Shown: in pieces, positions 8,255 to 15,731 of the stretch | Layout of the letters: each line of letters opens with the position of its first letter | Position numbering within the stretch: the stretch's first letter is position 1 | Origin: JALHNI01 sp044226365 | GTDB taxonomy: Bacteria > Acidobacteriota > Terriglobia > Bryobacterales > Bryobacteraceae | Assembly: GCA_044226365.1 (NCBI GenBank) | Contig: JBGAHE010000008.1 | Span: 1-64,000, forward strand | DNA length: 64,000 bases | Direction: 5' to 3' | Position numbers and translations under genes: made by a program | Notes under the pieces: generated by a model | The model's input: the letters and a program-made list of their open reading frames with translations, nothing else | Databases searched by the model: none | Told to the model about the DNA's origin: nothing

Positions 8255-9469
8255 TTAGTGGGCGACCCACTCGACCTTGCTGAGGTCGACGCCATCTTTG
8301 AACATCTCCCACAGGGGCGACAGTTCGCGCAGTTTATTGACGACGTCGATCATCTTGTCGGCGACGTAATCGATTTCTTCTTCGGTGGTGAAGCGGCCGA
8401 TGCCGAACCGGATGGAGGTATGGGCGAGGTCGTCACCGAGACCTAGGGCCTTGAGCACGTAGCTGGGTTCCAGGGTGGCCGAGGTGCAGGCGGAGCCCGA
8501 ACTGACGGCGATGTCGTTGATGCCCATCAGCAGGCTTTCGCCTTCGACGTAGGCGAAGCTCATGTTGAGGTTGTGGGGCAAGCGGCGGTCCATGCCGCCG
8601 TTGACGTAAGACTCTTCGATGGTCGCAAGCTTAGCGTGCAGGCGATCGCGCAGGGCGCGGAGGCGCGCAGACTCTTCCGGCATCTCTTTCTGCGCCAGTG
8701 CGCAGGCTTCGCCGAGGCCGACGATTCCCGGGACGTTCAGCGTACCCGAGCGCATGCCGCGCTCATGACCGCCACCATCCATCTGAGCGGTGAGTTGGAC
8801 CCGCGGACCCTTGCGGCGCACGTAGAGGGCGCCCACGCCCTTGGGGCCATAAAGCTTGTGCGCCGTGATCGACATCAGGTCGATGTTGTCGGCGATCACG
8901 TTCACTGGGATTTTGCCGACGGCCTGGACGCCGTCGGTGTGGAAGAGAACGCCCTTCTCTTTGCAGATCTTGCCGATTTCGGCCACCGGCTGGATGTAGC
9001 CGATTTCGTTATTGGCGTACATGATGCTGACGAGAATCGTCTTGTCAGTGATCGCTTCACGCAGCATGTCGAGGTCGACGGCGCCATCGCCCTTCACGGG
9101 CAGGTAGGTGACGCGGAAGCCGTCCTTTTCGAGGTGCTTACAGGTGTCGAGAACCGCCTTGTGTTCGGTGGCCGCGGTGATGATGTGGTTGCCTTTTTCG
9201 GCATACATCTGCGCGACGCCCTTGATGGCGAGGTTGTTGGATTCGGTGGCGCCCGAAGTGAAGATGATTTCCTTCGAGTTGGCGCCGATGAGATCGGCGA
9301 TTTGTTTGCGGGCCTTTTCGACAGCTTCTTCCGCCTGCCAGCCAAAGGCATGGTTGCGGCTGGCCGCGTTGCCGAAGATTTCGGTGAAGTAGGGCAGCAT
9401 CGCCTGCACGACCCGAGGGTCAGTGGGCGTGGTGGCGTGGTTATCGAGATAGATGGGGAACTTCATCAA
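8255..9469 (-). CDS. iscS: Cysteine desulfurase IscS
   Basis: A 404-aa PLP enzyme that takes sulfur from cysteine for cluster assembly and tRNA thiolation. It starts IYLDNHATTPTDPRV. The PLP lysine is in SITAHKLYGPKG, and the mobile catalytic cysteine is in SSGSACTSATLEPS. The length and the long Cys loop mark it as a group I IscS/NifS type rather than SufS. It lies 15 bases after iscR. Confidence 0.96.
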   Translation of the reverse strand: MMKFPIYLDNHATTPTDPRVVQAMLPYFTEIFGNAASRNHAFGWQAEEAVEKARKQIADLIGANSKEIIFTSGATESNNLAIKGVAQMYAEKGNHIITAATEHKAVLDTCKHLEKDGFRVTYLPVKGDGAVDLDMLREAITDKTILVSIMYANNEIGYIQPVAEIGKICKEKGVLFHTDGVQAVGKIPVNVIADNIDLMSITAHKLYGPKGVGALYVRRKGPRVQLTAQMDGGGHERGMRSGTLNVPGIVGLGEACALAQKEMPEESARLRALRDRLHAKLATIEESYVNGGMDRRLPHNLNMSFAYVEGESLLMGINDIAVSSGSACTSATLEPSYVLKALGLGDDLAHTSIRFGIGRFTTEEEIDYVADKMIDVVNKLRELSPLWEMFKDGVDLSKVEWVAH

Positions 9470-9484
9470 ATCGTCCTTCAGAGA

Positions 9485-9958
9485 TCAGCGCGAAGCCGCT
9501 GGGAGTAAACTGCTGAGCTCAACCAGCGAGCCTTCATTGGGGTCAGGAACTTCTTCGTCTACCAGATCAGCAATAGAGATGCTGTCAAGGAGGCGCAGGA
9601 TGCTTTCGTGAACGCGCCGGAGGGGCTCTTTCACGATGCAGGTGCCGCTTTGGTCGCACGGCCGTTCGGAAGTGAAGCAGGAAGTGAGAATGATGGGGCC
9701 GTCAATGGAGCGAACCACTTCGAGCACGGTCATGCTCGCAGCGGGGCGCGATAGACGGTAGCCGCCATTGGTGCCCTGCTCAGAGATCAGGAAACCGCTC
9801 TTTCCCAGCTTTTGCAGGACTTTAGCCAGCAACGGCAGGGGGATGTGATAGGTTTCGGCGATCTCCTTCGCGCTGGCGCTCTCGCGATTGGGCCGGGGCA
9901 TCGCGAGATGCTTGAGAGCGATCAGGCCGTAATCCGCTTTTTTGGTGAGCTTGAGCAT
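9485..9958 (-). CDS. iscR: Rrf2-family Fe-S regulator IscR
   Basis: A 157-aa Rrf2 regulator with an N-terminal winged helix (KKADYGLIALKHLA) and three cluster cysteines in a CFTSERPC...SGTC segment (residues about 91-104). Spacing is C-x6-C-x5-C, one residue longer in the first gap than the E. coli IscR pattern I recall, and no histidine follows three residues after the last Cys, so the fourth ligand may differ. First gene of the isc operon and probably autoregulatory through the dyad at 9963-9977. Confidence 0.92.
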   Translation of the reverse strand: MLKLTKKADYGLIALKHLAMPRPNRESASAKEIAETYHIPLPLLAKVLQKLGKSGFLISEQGTNGGYRLSRPAASMTVLEVVRSIDGPIILTSCFTSERPCDQSGTCIVKEPLRRVHESILRLLDSISIADLVDEEVPDPNEGSLVELSSLLPAASR

Positions 9959-9962
9959 TCTC

Positions 9963-9977
9963 GGACTAAAAATATCC
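9963..9977. promoter_or_regulatory. Possible IscR operator
   Basis: An imperfect dyad (GGACTaaaaaTATCC on the plus strand) lies at the expected transcription start of the isc promoter, just before the iscR ATG. Its AT-rich centre and location would allow repression by holo-IscR. Assignment is by position and weak symmetry only. Confidence 0.4.
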
Positions 9978-9984
9978 TATTTCG

Positions 9985-10013
9985 ATGATACTCAAACAGA
10001 CAGCGAAGGTCAA
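9985..10013 (-). promoter_or_regulatory. Sigma-70-type promoter of the isc operon
   Basis: On the minus strand, TTGACC (10013-10008) and TATCAT (9990-9985) are separated by exactly 17 bases, close to the -35/-10 consensus. The -35 overlaps the last codons of the cca gene. Predicted start of transcription is near 9978, giving a short 5' leader of about 20 bases before iscR. Confidence 0.7.
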
Positions 10014-11299
10014 CGTCGGGCGGCGTAAATCTCCTGGGCGAGTTGGAGGGCTTCGGCGGTTGAGTGGAGCCGGCCATCGAGCTGGGCGGTTTCCACTTCG
10101 TGAAGAATGCGGGTGAAGACGGGGCCGGGCTGCATGCCTTGGGCGATGAGGTCGCGGCCGGTCAGAAGGGGGGCGGGACGGAGGTCCTGGGGTTGGAGGG
10201 TGTCCAGTTCGGCGCGGACGAAGTCGTAGTTGTCGAGCTTGCCGTGGCTGGCGAGGCAATCCAGACGGTGAAGTTCGAGGTGTTCATCGAAGATGGGGAG
10301 ACGAAGGAAGCGGCGGAGAGTGCTGGGGCGCATCTGGCGGACGTGGAGCCAGTCCATGTGATGGGCGACCAGGGCGGTGACCTGGTCGGTGTCTTCCTGC
10401 GAGCAGCGCAGGCGTCCGAGGATGGATTCGGCCAGGCGGGCGCCGACGGCGGCGTGGCCGTCGAAACGGATGCGGTCGGTGAGCCGGAAGGTGGGGGGCT
10501 TGCCGACGTCGTGCAAGAGGGCGCCCCAGGCGAGCGAGGGCGAGGGGTCGCGCAGACCGGCGAGCAGGAGAAGGGTGTGGGTCCAGACGTCGCCTTCCGG
10601 GTGGTACTCGGGCGGCTGAGCGACCCCGCGCAGGGCGGCAACTTCGGGCAGAACATGAACCAGCAGGCCGGTTTCTTCGAGGAGGCGGAAGCCGTCCTGA
10701 GCGTGGCCTTGGGTGAGGATGCGGGTGAGTTCGTCGCGGACGCGTTCGGCGGCAACGCGTCGAATCGAGGCAGCCTCGGCGGTGATGGCGGCGCGGGTGT
10801 CGGGGTGAAGGGCGAAGCCGAAGCGAGCCGAAAAACGGACGGCGCGGAGAAGGCGGAGATGGTCTTCGCGAAAGCGAAGGGCGGGGTCGCCAATGGCGCG
10901 GATGAGGCCGCGGGCGAGATCGTCGCGGCCGCCAACGAAGTCGAGGACTTCGCCGGTGAGGGGATCGAGGAAGAGGCCGTTGATGGTGAAGTCGCGGCGG
11001 GAGGCGTCAGCGGCGGGGGAAGTCTCGAAGGTGACGCGATCGGGCCGGCGGCCGTCGGTGTAGGAGTCCTCGCTGCGATAGGTGGCGACTTCGACGCCAT
11101 CGACGAGCATGACGCCGAAGTGGGCGCCGACGCGGAGGGCATCGGGAAAGAGGGCCTGCACCTGCTGCGGCGGGGCACTCGTGGCGATGTCGTAGTCGGT
11201 GGGCTCGCGGTGGAGCAGGAGGTCGCGGACGCAGCCGCCGACCCAGTAAGCGGTGTGTCCGGCAGAACGCAGGCGCTCCACAATGTGGCGGGGCGTCAT
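10010..11299 (-). CDS. cca: CCA-adding tRNA nucleotidyltransferase / poly(A) polymerase family
   Basis: A 429-aa class II nucleotidyltransferase. The head shows YWVGGCVRDLL followed by the catalytic Asp pair in TDYDIATSA and the RRDFTINGLFLDP motif. RNA-binding segments follow, then an HD-type domain (ALLHDVGKPPTF, about residue 255). It most likely repairs or builds tRNA 3' CCA ends; a poly(A) polymerase role cannot be excluded by eye. Start chosen at ATG 11299, where homology begins; upstream in-frame codons run into the divergent permease promoter. Confidence 0.88.
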   Translation of the reverse strand: MTPRHIVERLRSAGHTAYWVGGCVRDLLLHREPTDYDIATSAPPQQVQALFPDALRVGAHFGVMLVDGVEVATYRSEDSYTDGRRPDRVTFETSPAADASRRDFTINGLFLDPLTGEVLDFVGGRDDLARGLIRAIGDPALRFREDHLRLLRAVRFSARFGFALHPDTRAAITAEAASIRRVAAERVRDELTRILTQGHAQDGFRLLEETGLLVHVLPEVAALRGVAQPPEYHPEGDVWTHTLLLLAGLRDPSPSLAWGALLHDVGKPPTFRLTDRIRFDGHAAVGARLAESILGRLRCSQEDTDQVTALVAHHMDWLHVRQMRPSTLRRFLRLPIFDEHLELHRLDCLASHGKLDNYDFVRAELDTLQPQDLRPAPLLTGRDLIAQGMQPGPVFTRILHEVETAQLDGRLHSTAEALQLAQEIYAARR

Positions 11300-11352
11300 C
11301 CTCTGTAGAATACAGGTAGGCGGTCCTGGATCGCCAAGTATGACTATCCACC

Positions 11353-13584
11353 ATGGCAAATGACGCCCGGCCCGGTGCGCACGTAGCTGCGAACACGGCG
11401 AAGGTCGTTGTCGCCACCACAGTTGCCCTCTCCTTCATCAGCTTTTGGCGCGGCGCTTCGATCGTCCTGAGCGATCTGGCGTCGACGATGTTCTATATCG
11501 GCGGGATCGTCGAGACGTCGGTAGGACCGTCGGCGCCGTGGTTCATCTTTGGCGTGCTGCTGTTCGGCTTCGCGCTGCGCAGCGTGTACATGGAAAGCTG
11601 CTCGATGTTCGTCCGCGGCGGCGCCTACGTGGTGGTGCGCGACAGCATGGGGCCGGCGATGGCCAAGTTTTCCGTGTCGGCGCTGGTGGTGGACTATATG
11701 CTCACCGGCCCGATCAGTTCGGTGAGCGCCGGCCAATACCTGGCGGGCCTGATCAACGAAGTGGGCGAAAAGCTGGGGCAGCACGCGCTGCACGTGAATC
11801 CGAACTACTTCGCGATGGTGTTCGGCCTGGCGGTGACCGCCTATTTCTGGCGCAGTAACATTCGCGGCGTGCGGGAATCAAGCGGCCACGCGCTGCACAT
11901 CATGCAGATCACCACGGTGATGGTGGTGCTGCTGTTGTTGTGGTGCATCGTGACGATGATCGCCAAAGCGGGGAGCATTTCCCTGCCCCCGGCACCGGTG
12001 CCGCAAAACTTGCGGCTCACGGAAGAGACGTTCGGATGGCTGCATGGCTTCGAGGCACTGACCAGCTTGTCGGTGGTGGCGGTGGTGGTGGCGTTCGGGC
12101 ACAGCTTGCTGGCCATGTCGGGCTTTGAAACGCTGGCGCAGGTGTATCGCGAGATCGCCTATCCGAAACTGAAAAACCTGAAGATTACGGCCAACATCAT
12201 CTGCGTTTACGCCTTTGTCGCGACCGGTTTTCTGACGCTGTTCACGTTCATGCTGATCCCGGACACGGTGCGCCAAACGTACCGGGACAATCTGCTGGGC
12301 GGGCTGACGAATTATCTGGTGGGGCCGCCGATCCTGACCTTTGCGCTGCATGTCTTCGTCGTGGTGGTGGGCACGCTGATCCTCTCGGGGGCGGTGAACA
12401 GCTCGATCATCGGCGCCAATGGCGTGTTCAGCCGCGTGGCCGAAGACGGCATTCTGCTCGAATGGTTCCGTAAGCCGCACAAGCAGTTTGGCACGGCGTA
12501 CAACATCATCAACCTGATTGTGATTCTGCAGATGATCACGATCGTTTCGAGCCAGGGCGACGTCATCACGTTGGGTGAAGCGTACGCCTTCGGCGTGACG
12601 TGGAGCTTTTTCCTGAAGGCGCTGGGCGTGTTTGCGCTGCGCTTTCAGCGGCAGGACCAGGAGTATAAGTTCCCGCTGAACGTGAAGATCGGCGGGCGGG
12701 AGATTCCGGTGGGGTTGGCGCTGACGGTGGTGGCGCTGTTCCTGGTAGCGTTTGCGAATCTGATGACGAAGAAGCTGGCCACGACGTACGGCCTCAGTTG
12801 CACGCTGATCCTGCTCGGGCTGTTTACGATCTCTGAGCGGGTGAACCTGCGGCGGCGCGGCGAGGGTCAGGGGCTCGAGCAGTTCAACCTGGAACACGAG
12901 ACGCAGATTCAGCAGGAGACGGTGAACGTGCGTCCGGGCTGTGTGCTGGTGGCCGTGCGCGGCTACGGGCAGATGGAGCATCTGAAGCGCGTGCTGCAGA
13001 AAACGAATCTGCGGCGGCACGACATTGTGGTGATGAGCGTGAGGCCGATCGCCGGCTCCGGCGAGCATGAGCTTTCGCAGGAACAGATCTTTACCAACTA
13101 CGAGCAGGAACTGTTCAGCCACGTGGTGTCGATGGCGGAGCGCGAAGGCAAGCATGTGGAGTTGTTGGTGGTGCCGGGGCTCGATCCGTTTGACGCGATG
13201 GTGCAGACGGCCGCGAAACTGCAATGTTCGCGGCTGGTGACCGGCGTTTCCGCGACGATGGTTTCCGACGAGTTGGCGCGGCGCATCGGGCAGGCGTGGG
13301 AAAAGCTTCCCGACCCGAAGCATCCGTTTTCGCTCGAGATAATCCGGCCGGACCGGCCGTCGAAGTTCGTTAACCTGGGGCCGCATCCGCCGCGGCTGTG
13401 GCCCGAAGACGTGGACCGGGTGCACGAGATCTGGCTCGAATTGACGGAGAAACTGGGAATGGGGTCCAAACTGCATCACCGCGACATCGTCGGCGTGGCG
13501 CTGCGGCGTATGGAAGCCGATCTGCGGGGCGAGGATCGGCAGGCGATCGTCGAGGAAATGCGGCGGGAAATGGGAAAAGGCTAA
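11353..13584 (+). CDS. APC-superfamily amino-acid permease with soluble C-terminal domain
   Basis: The 743-aa membrane protein has about 12 hydrophobic segments over the first roughly 490 residues, beginning VVVATTVALSFISFWRGASIVLSDLASTM, in the style of APC (amino acid-polyamine) transporters with an early unwound-helix glycine region. From about residue 525 it turns soluble: VRPGCVLVAVRGYGQMEHLKRVLQ and VELLVVPGLDPFDAMVQTAAKLQCSRLVTGVS resemble a universal-stress-protein-like alpha/beta fold, perhaps a regulatory sensor. Substrate unknown. Its stop is two bases from that of the convergent zinc-ribbon gene. Confidence 0.82.
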   Translation: MANDARPGAHVAANTAKVVVATTVALSFISFWRGASIVLSDLASTMFYIGGIVETSVGPSAPWFIFGVLLFGFALRSVYMESCSMFVRGGAYVVVRDSMGPAMAKFSVSALVVDYMLTGPISSVSAGQYLAGLINEVGEKLGQHALHVNPNYFAMVFGLAVTAYFWRSNIRGVRESSGHALHIMQITTVMVVLLLLWCIVTMIAKAGSISLPPAPVPQNLRLTEETFGWLHGFEALTSLSVVAVVVAFGHSLLAMSGFETLAQVYREIAYPKLKNLKITANIICVYAFVATGFLTLFTFMLIPDTVRQTYRDNLLGGLTNYLVGPPILTFALHVFVVVVGTLILSGAVNSSIIGANGVFSRVAEDGILLEWFRKPHKQFGTAYNIINLIVILQMITIVSSQGDVITLGEAYAFGVTWSFFLKALGVFALRFQRQDQEYKFPLNVKIGGREIPVGLALTVVALFLVAFANLMTKKLATTYGLSCTLILLGLFTISERVNLRRRGEGQGLEQFNLEHETQIQQETVNVRPGCVLVAVRGYGQMEHLKRVLQKTNLRRHDIVVMSVRPIAGSGEHELSQEQIFTNYEQELFSHVVSMAEREGKHVELLVVPGLDPFDAMVQTAAKLQCSRLVTGVSATMVSDELARRIGQAWEKLPDPKHPFSLEIIRPDRPSKFVNLGPHPPRLWPEDVDRVHEIWLELTEKLGMGSKLHHRDIVGVALRRMEADLRGEDRQAIVEEMRREMGKG

Positions 13585-13585
13585 G

Positions 13586-13852
13586 CTACTTCGCCTTTTT
13601 CTTCAGCGTCTCTTCCACTTCGTCGGGGGCGAGTTCACCGGCTTCGAGCGCCTCTTTGAGCAACTGCGCCGTTTTCAATTCCTTTTTGGTGGGGGGCGCT
13701 TGTTCGTGGCGGAAATCGTGGTCGTTGTAGCAGGAGCGGCAACGCACCTTGGCTGGTTTGTCCTCGATTAACGAGACGATCGTGTGATTCGTGAGACGTT
13801 TACACTTGATGCAAAAGTCATCCAGGTCGTCTCCGAGGCGAAGCTCGAACAT
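13586..13852 (-). CDS. Small zinc-ribbon protein of unknown function
   Basis: An 88-aa product with two CxxC knuckles, CIKCKRLTNH near residue 14 and CRSCYNDHDF near residue 38, that should bind one zinc. A lysine/glutamate-rich helical tail (KKELKTAQLLKEALEAGEL...EETLKKKAK) follows. No signal peptide. It sits alone between convergent and downstream genes. I recognise no family beyond the zinc ribbon; the start at ATG 13852 gives a compact complete domain. Confidence 0.7.
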   Translation of the reverse strand: MFELRLGDDLDDFCIKCKRLTNHTIVSLIEDKPAKVRCRSCYNDHDFRHEQAPPTKKELKTAQLLKEALEAGELAPDEVEETLKKKAK

Positions 13853-13923
13853 ACGTCGCTGAAGTATATCGGATTTATGGACGAATAGCGAGAGCGGTGG
13901 GCGAACCTTTTGGAATCAGAAGG

Positions 13924-15702
13924 TTAAATGCGCCATCGGACGGTGAGACGGTAGAGGGCGGAGCCGCGGGAGGGGTCGTCGATCTCAAAGCGGCCGGGGG
14001 AAGACTGCCGAACTTTGCCACGGCCTTCGCGTTTATCGAACTCGTAGGTGGCGCCCTCGGCCGGAGCGACGTCGCAACTGAGGCGGCGAGCCTCGGCGGG
14101 GGCGCCGGACAAGGTTTCGACTTTGGGAGTGCCAGGAAGAATGATGGCAGCGAGGCCATCGACGACGACCTCGACTTCGCAGGTGCCGGAGGTCGCGACC
14201 GGGGCGGCGGCCGGAGTAACCGACGTGGCGGCGTCGGTGGGGAGCGTTTCAAAGCCAAGGTAGGGGTTGTAGGTGTAGTTGAGCGAGACCGGGAGGCTGG
14301 CCGGGAAGGTGAGATTGCGCGTGACGGCGTAGGCCGGGTCCGCCGCCCATTGACCGGTGGCGAGGATTTTGCGGCGCTGGGTGGCCATGTCGTGCCAGCC
14401 CCAGAAGGGCTTGGCTTTGTCGGCGCCGAACTTGATGCCGAGGAAGGAGCCACCCACCTGCGGGAACTTCATGCCCGGGCGGCCGCCGAAGGGGGCGTAT
14501 TGGTAGAAGGCGCTGAACATGCGCGCGCCTTTTTCCCGGTCAGTGGCTTTGAGCCACCAATGGTCGTAGATGGGAAGCAGGTCGTAGCTGACGTCGCGAT
14601 CCATGCCGTAACGAGGGCGGGCGGCCTGGCCGCGGTAGACGTAGGTGATCCCGGTGCCGGTGGTCCACTTCATCAGCTTGCTGTCGAAGTAGCTCTTGCG
14701 GTCGCCGCCGCCCAGGGCGCCATGGCCGCCGGCCTCCAGGAAGACGACGGGGTGCGAGCCTTCGTAGAAGACGATGTCGGCTTCGATGTTGTGGGCGCCG
14801 TTGCGAATCGCGCGATTCGCGGTGTACGAGTACACGTTGTTGTGGGCGAGCGACTCGAGGACTTCCAACTGGCCGAACTCGGTGTCATTCTTCCGCACGG
14901 TGAGGACGATGCCTTCGTTGTCGTTCTCGTGGCAGGTGCCAACGACGCAATTGTCGGAATAGTCACGAGCGTGGAAAAAGTTGTAGATCAGAAACCAGTG
15001 GCTGGCGGTCTCGATGGCGGCGTAGTAGACGTAGGCTTGCGAGGAGCCGGTCTCGAGGTTGTCCCAGTTGTTGCCGCCGTCCCAGTCGTTGTCGTAGTCG
15101 AAGCGGCGCAAGGCGTCGGCGCGCCAGTCGAACCAGGTTTCCTGCGCAACGTAGGGGGACCAATGCTCGGCGAGTTTGCGGTAACGGTCCTGGCTGGGCG
15201 GCTCGGGCGGAAAGGTAACGGTTTCGGCCTTCACCACGGGCGCCGGGGCGTCGTCGGCAACGACGATTTCGAGCTTCTCGCGGATGGAGCCAATCCCGAC
15301 TTCGACGCGATAGGTACCCGGCTTCTCGGGCGCGGTGTAGACCATGGCGTCCTTCACGGTGTATTGCGAGGCAACCGTGGAGAAGATCTTGGCGAAGGCG
15401 GAGGTGGCGGTATCGAGGTAGCCTTCATTGTCCGTGCCCTGGTAGCGAAACGGCTTCGAGAGCCAGCCGCCATCGTTCGGGAATACGGCGGCGTTGTACT
15501 CACCTTTGCGCAGGCGGCCCGATTGCTTGGAGCCGGCGACATCGGCTTCGCCGTAGACCTTCACCTGAATGACCGCCGAGGCCATGGGGCGGAGACGGGC
15601 GCCGGGTTCAATTTTGAGTTCGATTCTGGTGACCGTCTGCGCGGTCAGCGCCTGAAAGAGAATCAACAGAGGGAGAAAGCGGACGATCGCCACATGAATC
15701 AT
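13924..15702 (-). CDS. Secreted protein of unknown function with Asp/Asn-rich motif
   Basis: A 592-aa protein with a signal peptide (VRFLPLLILFQALTAQ). Residues about 25-165 look like a beta-sandwich domain closing with TAPEKPGTYRVEV. The central domain contains DYDNDWDGGNNWDN, an Asp/Asn-rich loop that could bind calcium, then SHWFLIYNFFHARDYSDN and HENDNEGIVLTVRKN. This layout reminds me of the VPS62/DUF946 type, but I cannot confirm it. The C-terminus has a further beta domain ending LTVRWRI. GTG 15693 is an alternative start. It is divergent from the histidine kinase gene. Confidence 0.6.
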   Translation of the reverse strand: MIHVAIVRFLPLLILFQALTAQTVTRIELKIEPGARLRPMASAVIQVKVYGEADVAGSKQSGRLRKGEYNAAVFPNDGGWLSKPFRYQGTDNEGYLDTATSAFAKIFSTVASQYTVKDAMVYTAPEKPGTYRVEVGIGSIREKLEIVVADDAPAPVVKAETVTFPPEPPSQDRYRKLAEHWSPYVAQETWFDWRADALRRFDYDNDWDGGNNWDNLETGSSQAYVYYAAIETASHWFLIYNFFHARDYSDNCVVGTCHENDNEGIVLTVRKNDTEFGQLEVLESLAHNNVYSYTANRAIRNGAHNIEADIVFYEGSHPVVFLEAGGHGALGGGDRKSYFDSKLMKWTTGTGITYVYRGQAARPRYGMDRDVSYDLLPIYDHWWLKATDREKGARMFSAFYQYAPFGGRPGMKFPQVGGSFLGIKFGADKAKPFWGWHDMATQRRKILATGQWAADPAYAVTRNLTFPASLPVSLNYTYNPYLGFETLPTDAATSVTPAAAPVATSGTCEVEVVVDGLAAIILPGTPKVETLSGAPAEARRLSCDVAPAEGATYEFDKREGRGKVRQSSPGRFEIDDPSRGSALYRLTVRWRI

Positions 15703-15710
15703 TATTCATG
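15693..15710. promoter_or_regulatory. Palindrome at the divergent starts of 15702 and 15732 genes
   Basis: CATGAAT-catt-ATTCATG is a perfect dyad with 7-base arms. It covers the ATG of the minus-strand gene and lies 22 bases before the histidine kinase ATG. It may be an operator, or chance symmetry around start codons. Confidence 0.3.
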
Positions 15711-15731
15711 ATTTGGACGCCTTGGTCTAGC

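Noticed and set aside
11878..13479. 533-codon minus-strand frame opposite the APC permease
   Set aside because: Extremely His/Arg/Gln-rich, a typical reverse shadow of a hydrophobic membrane protein.
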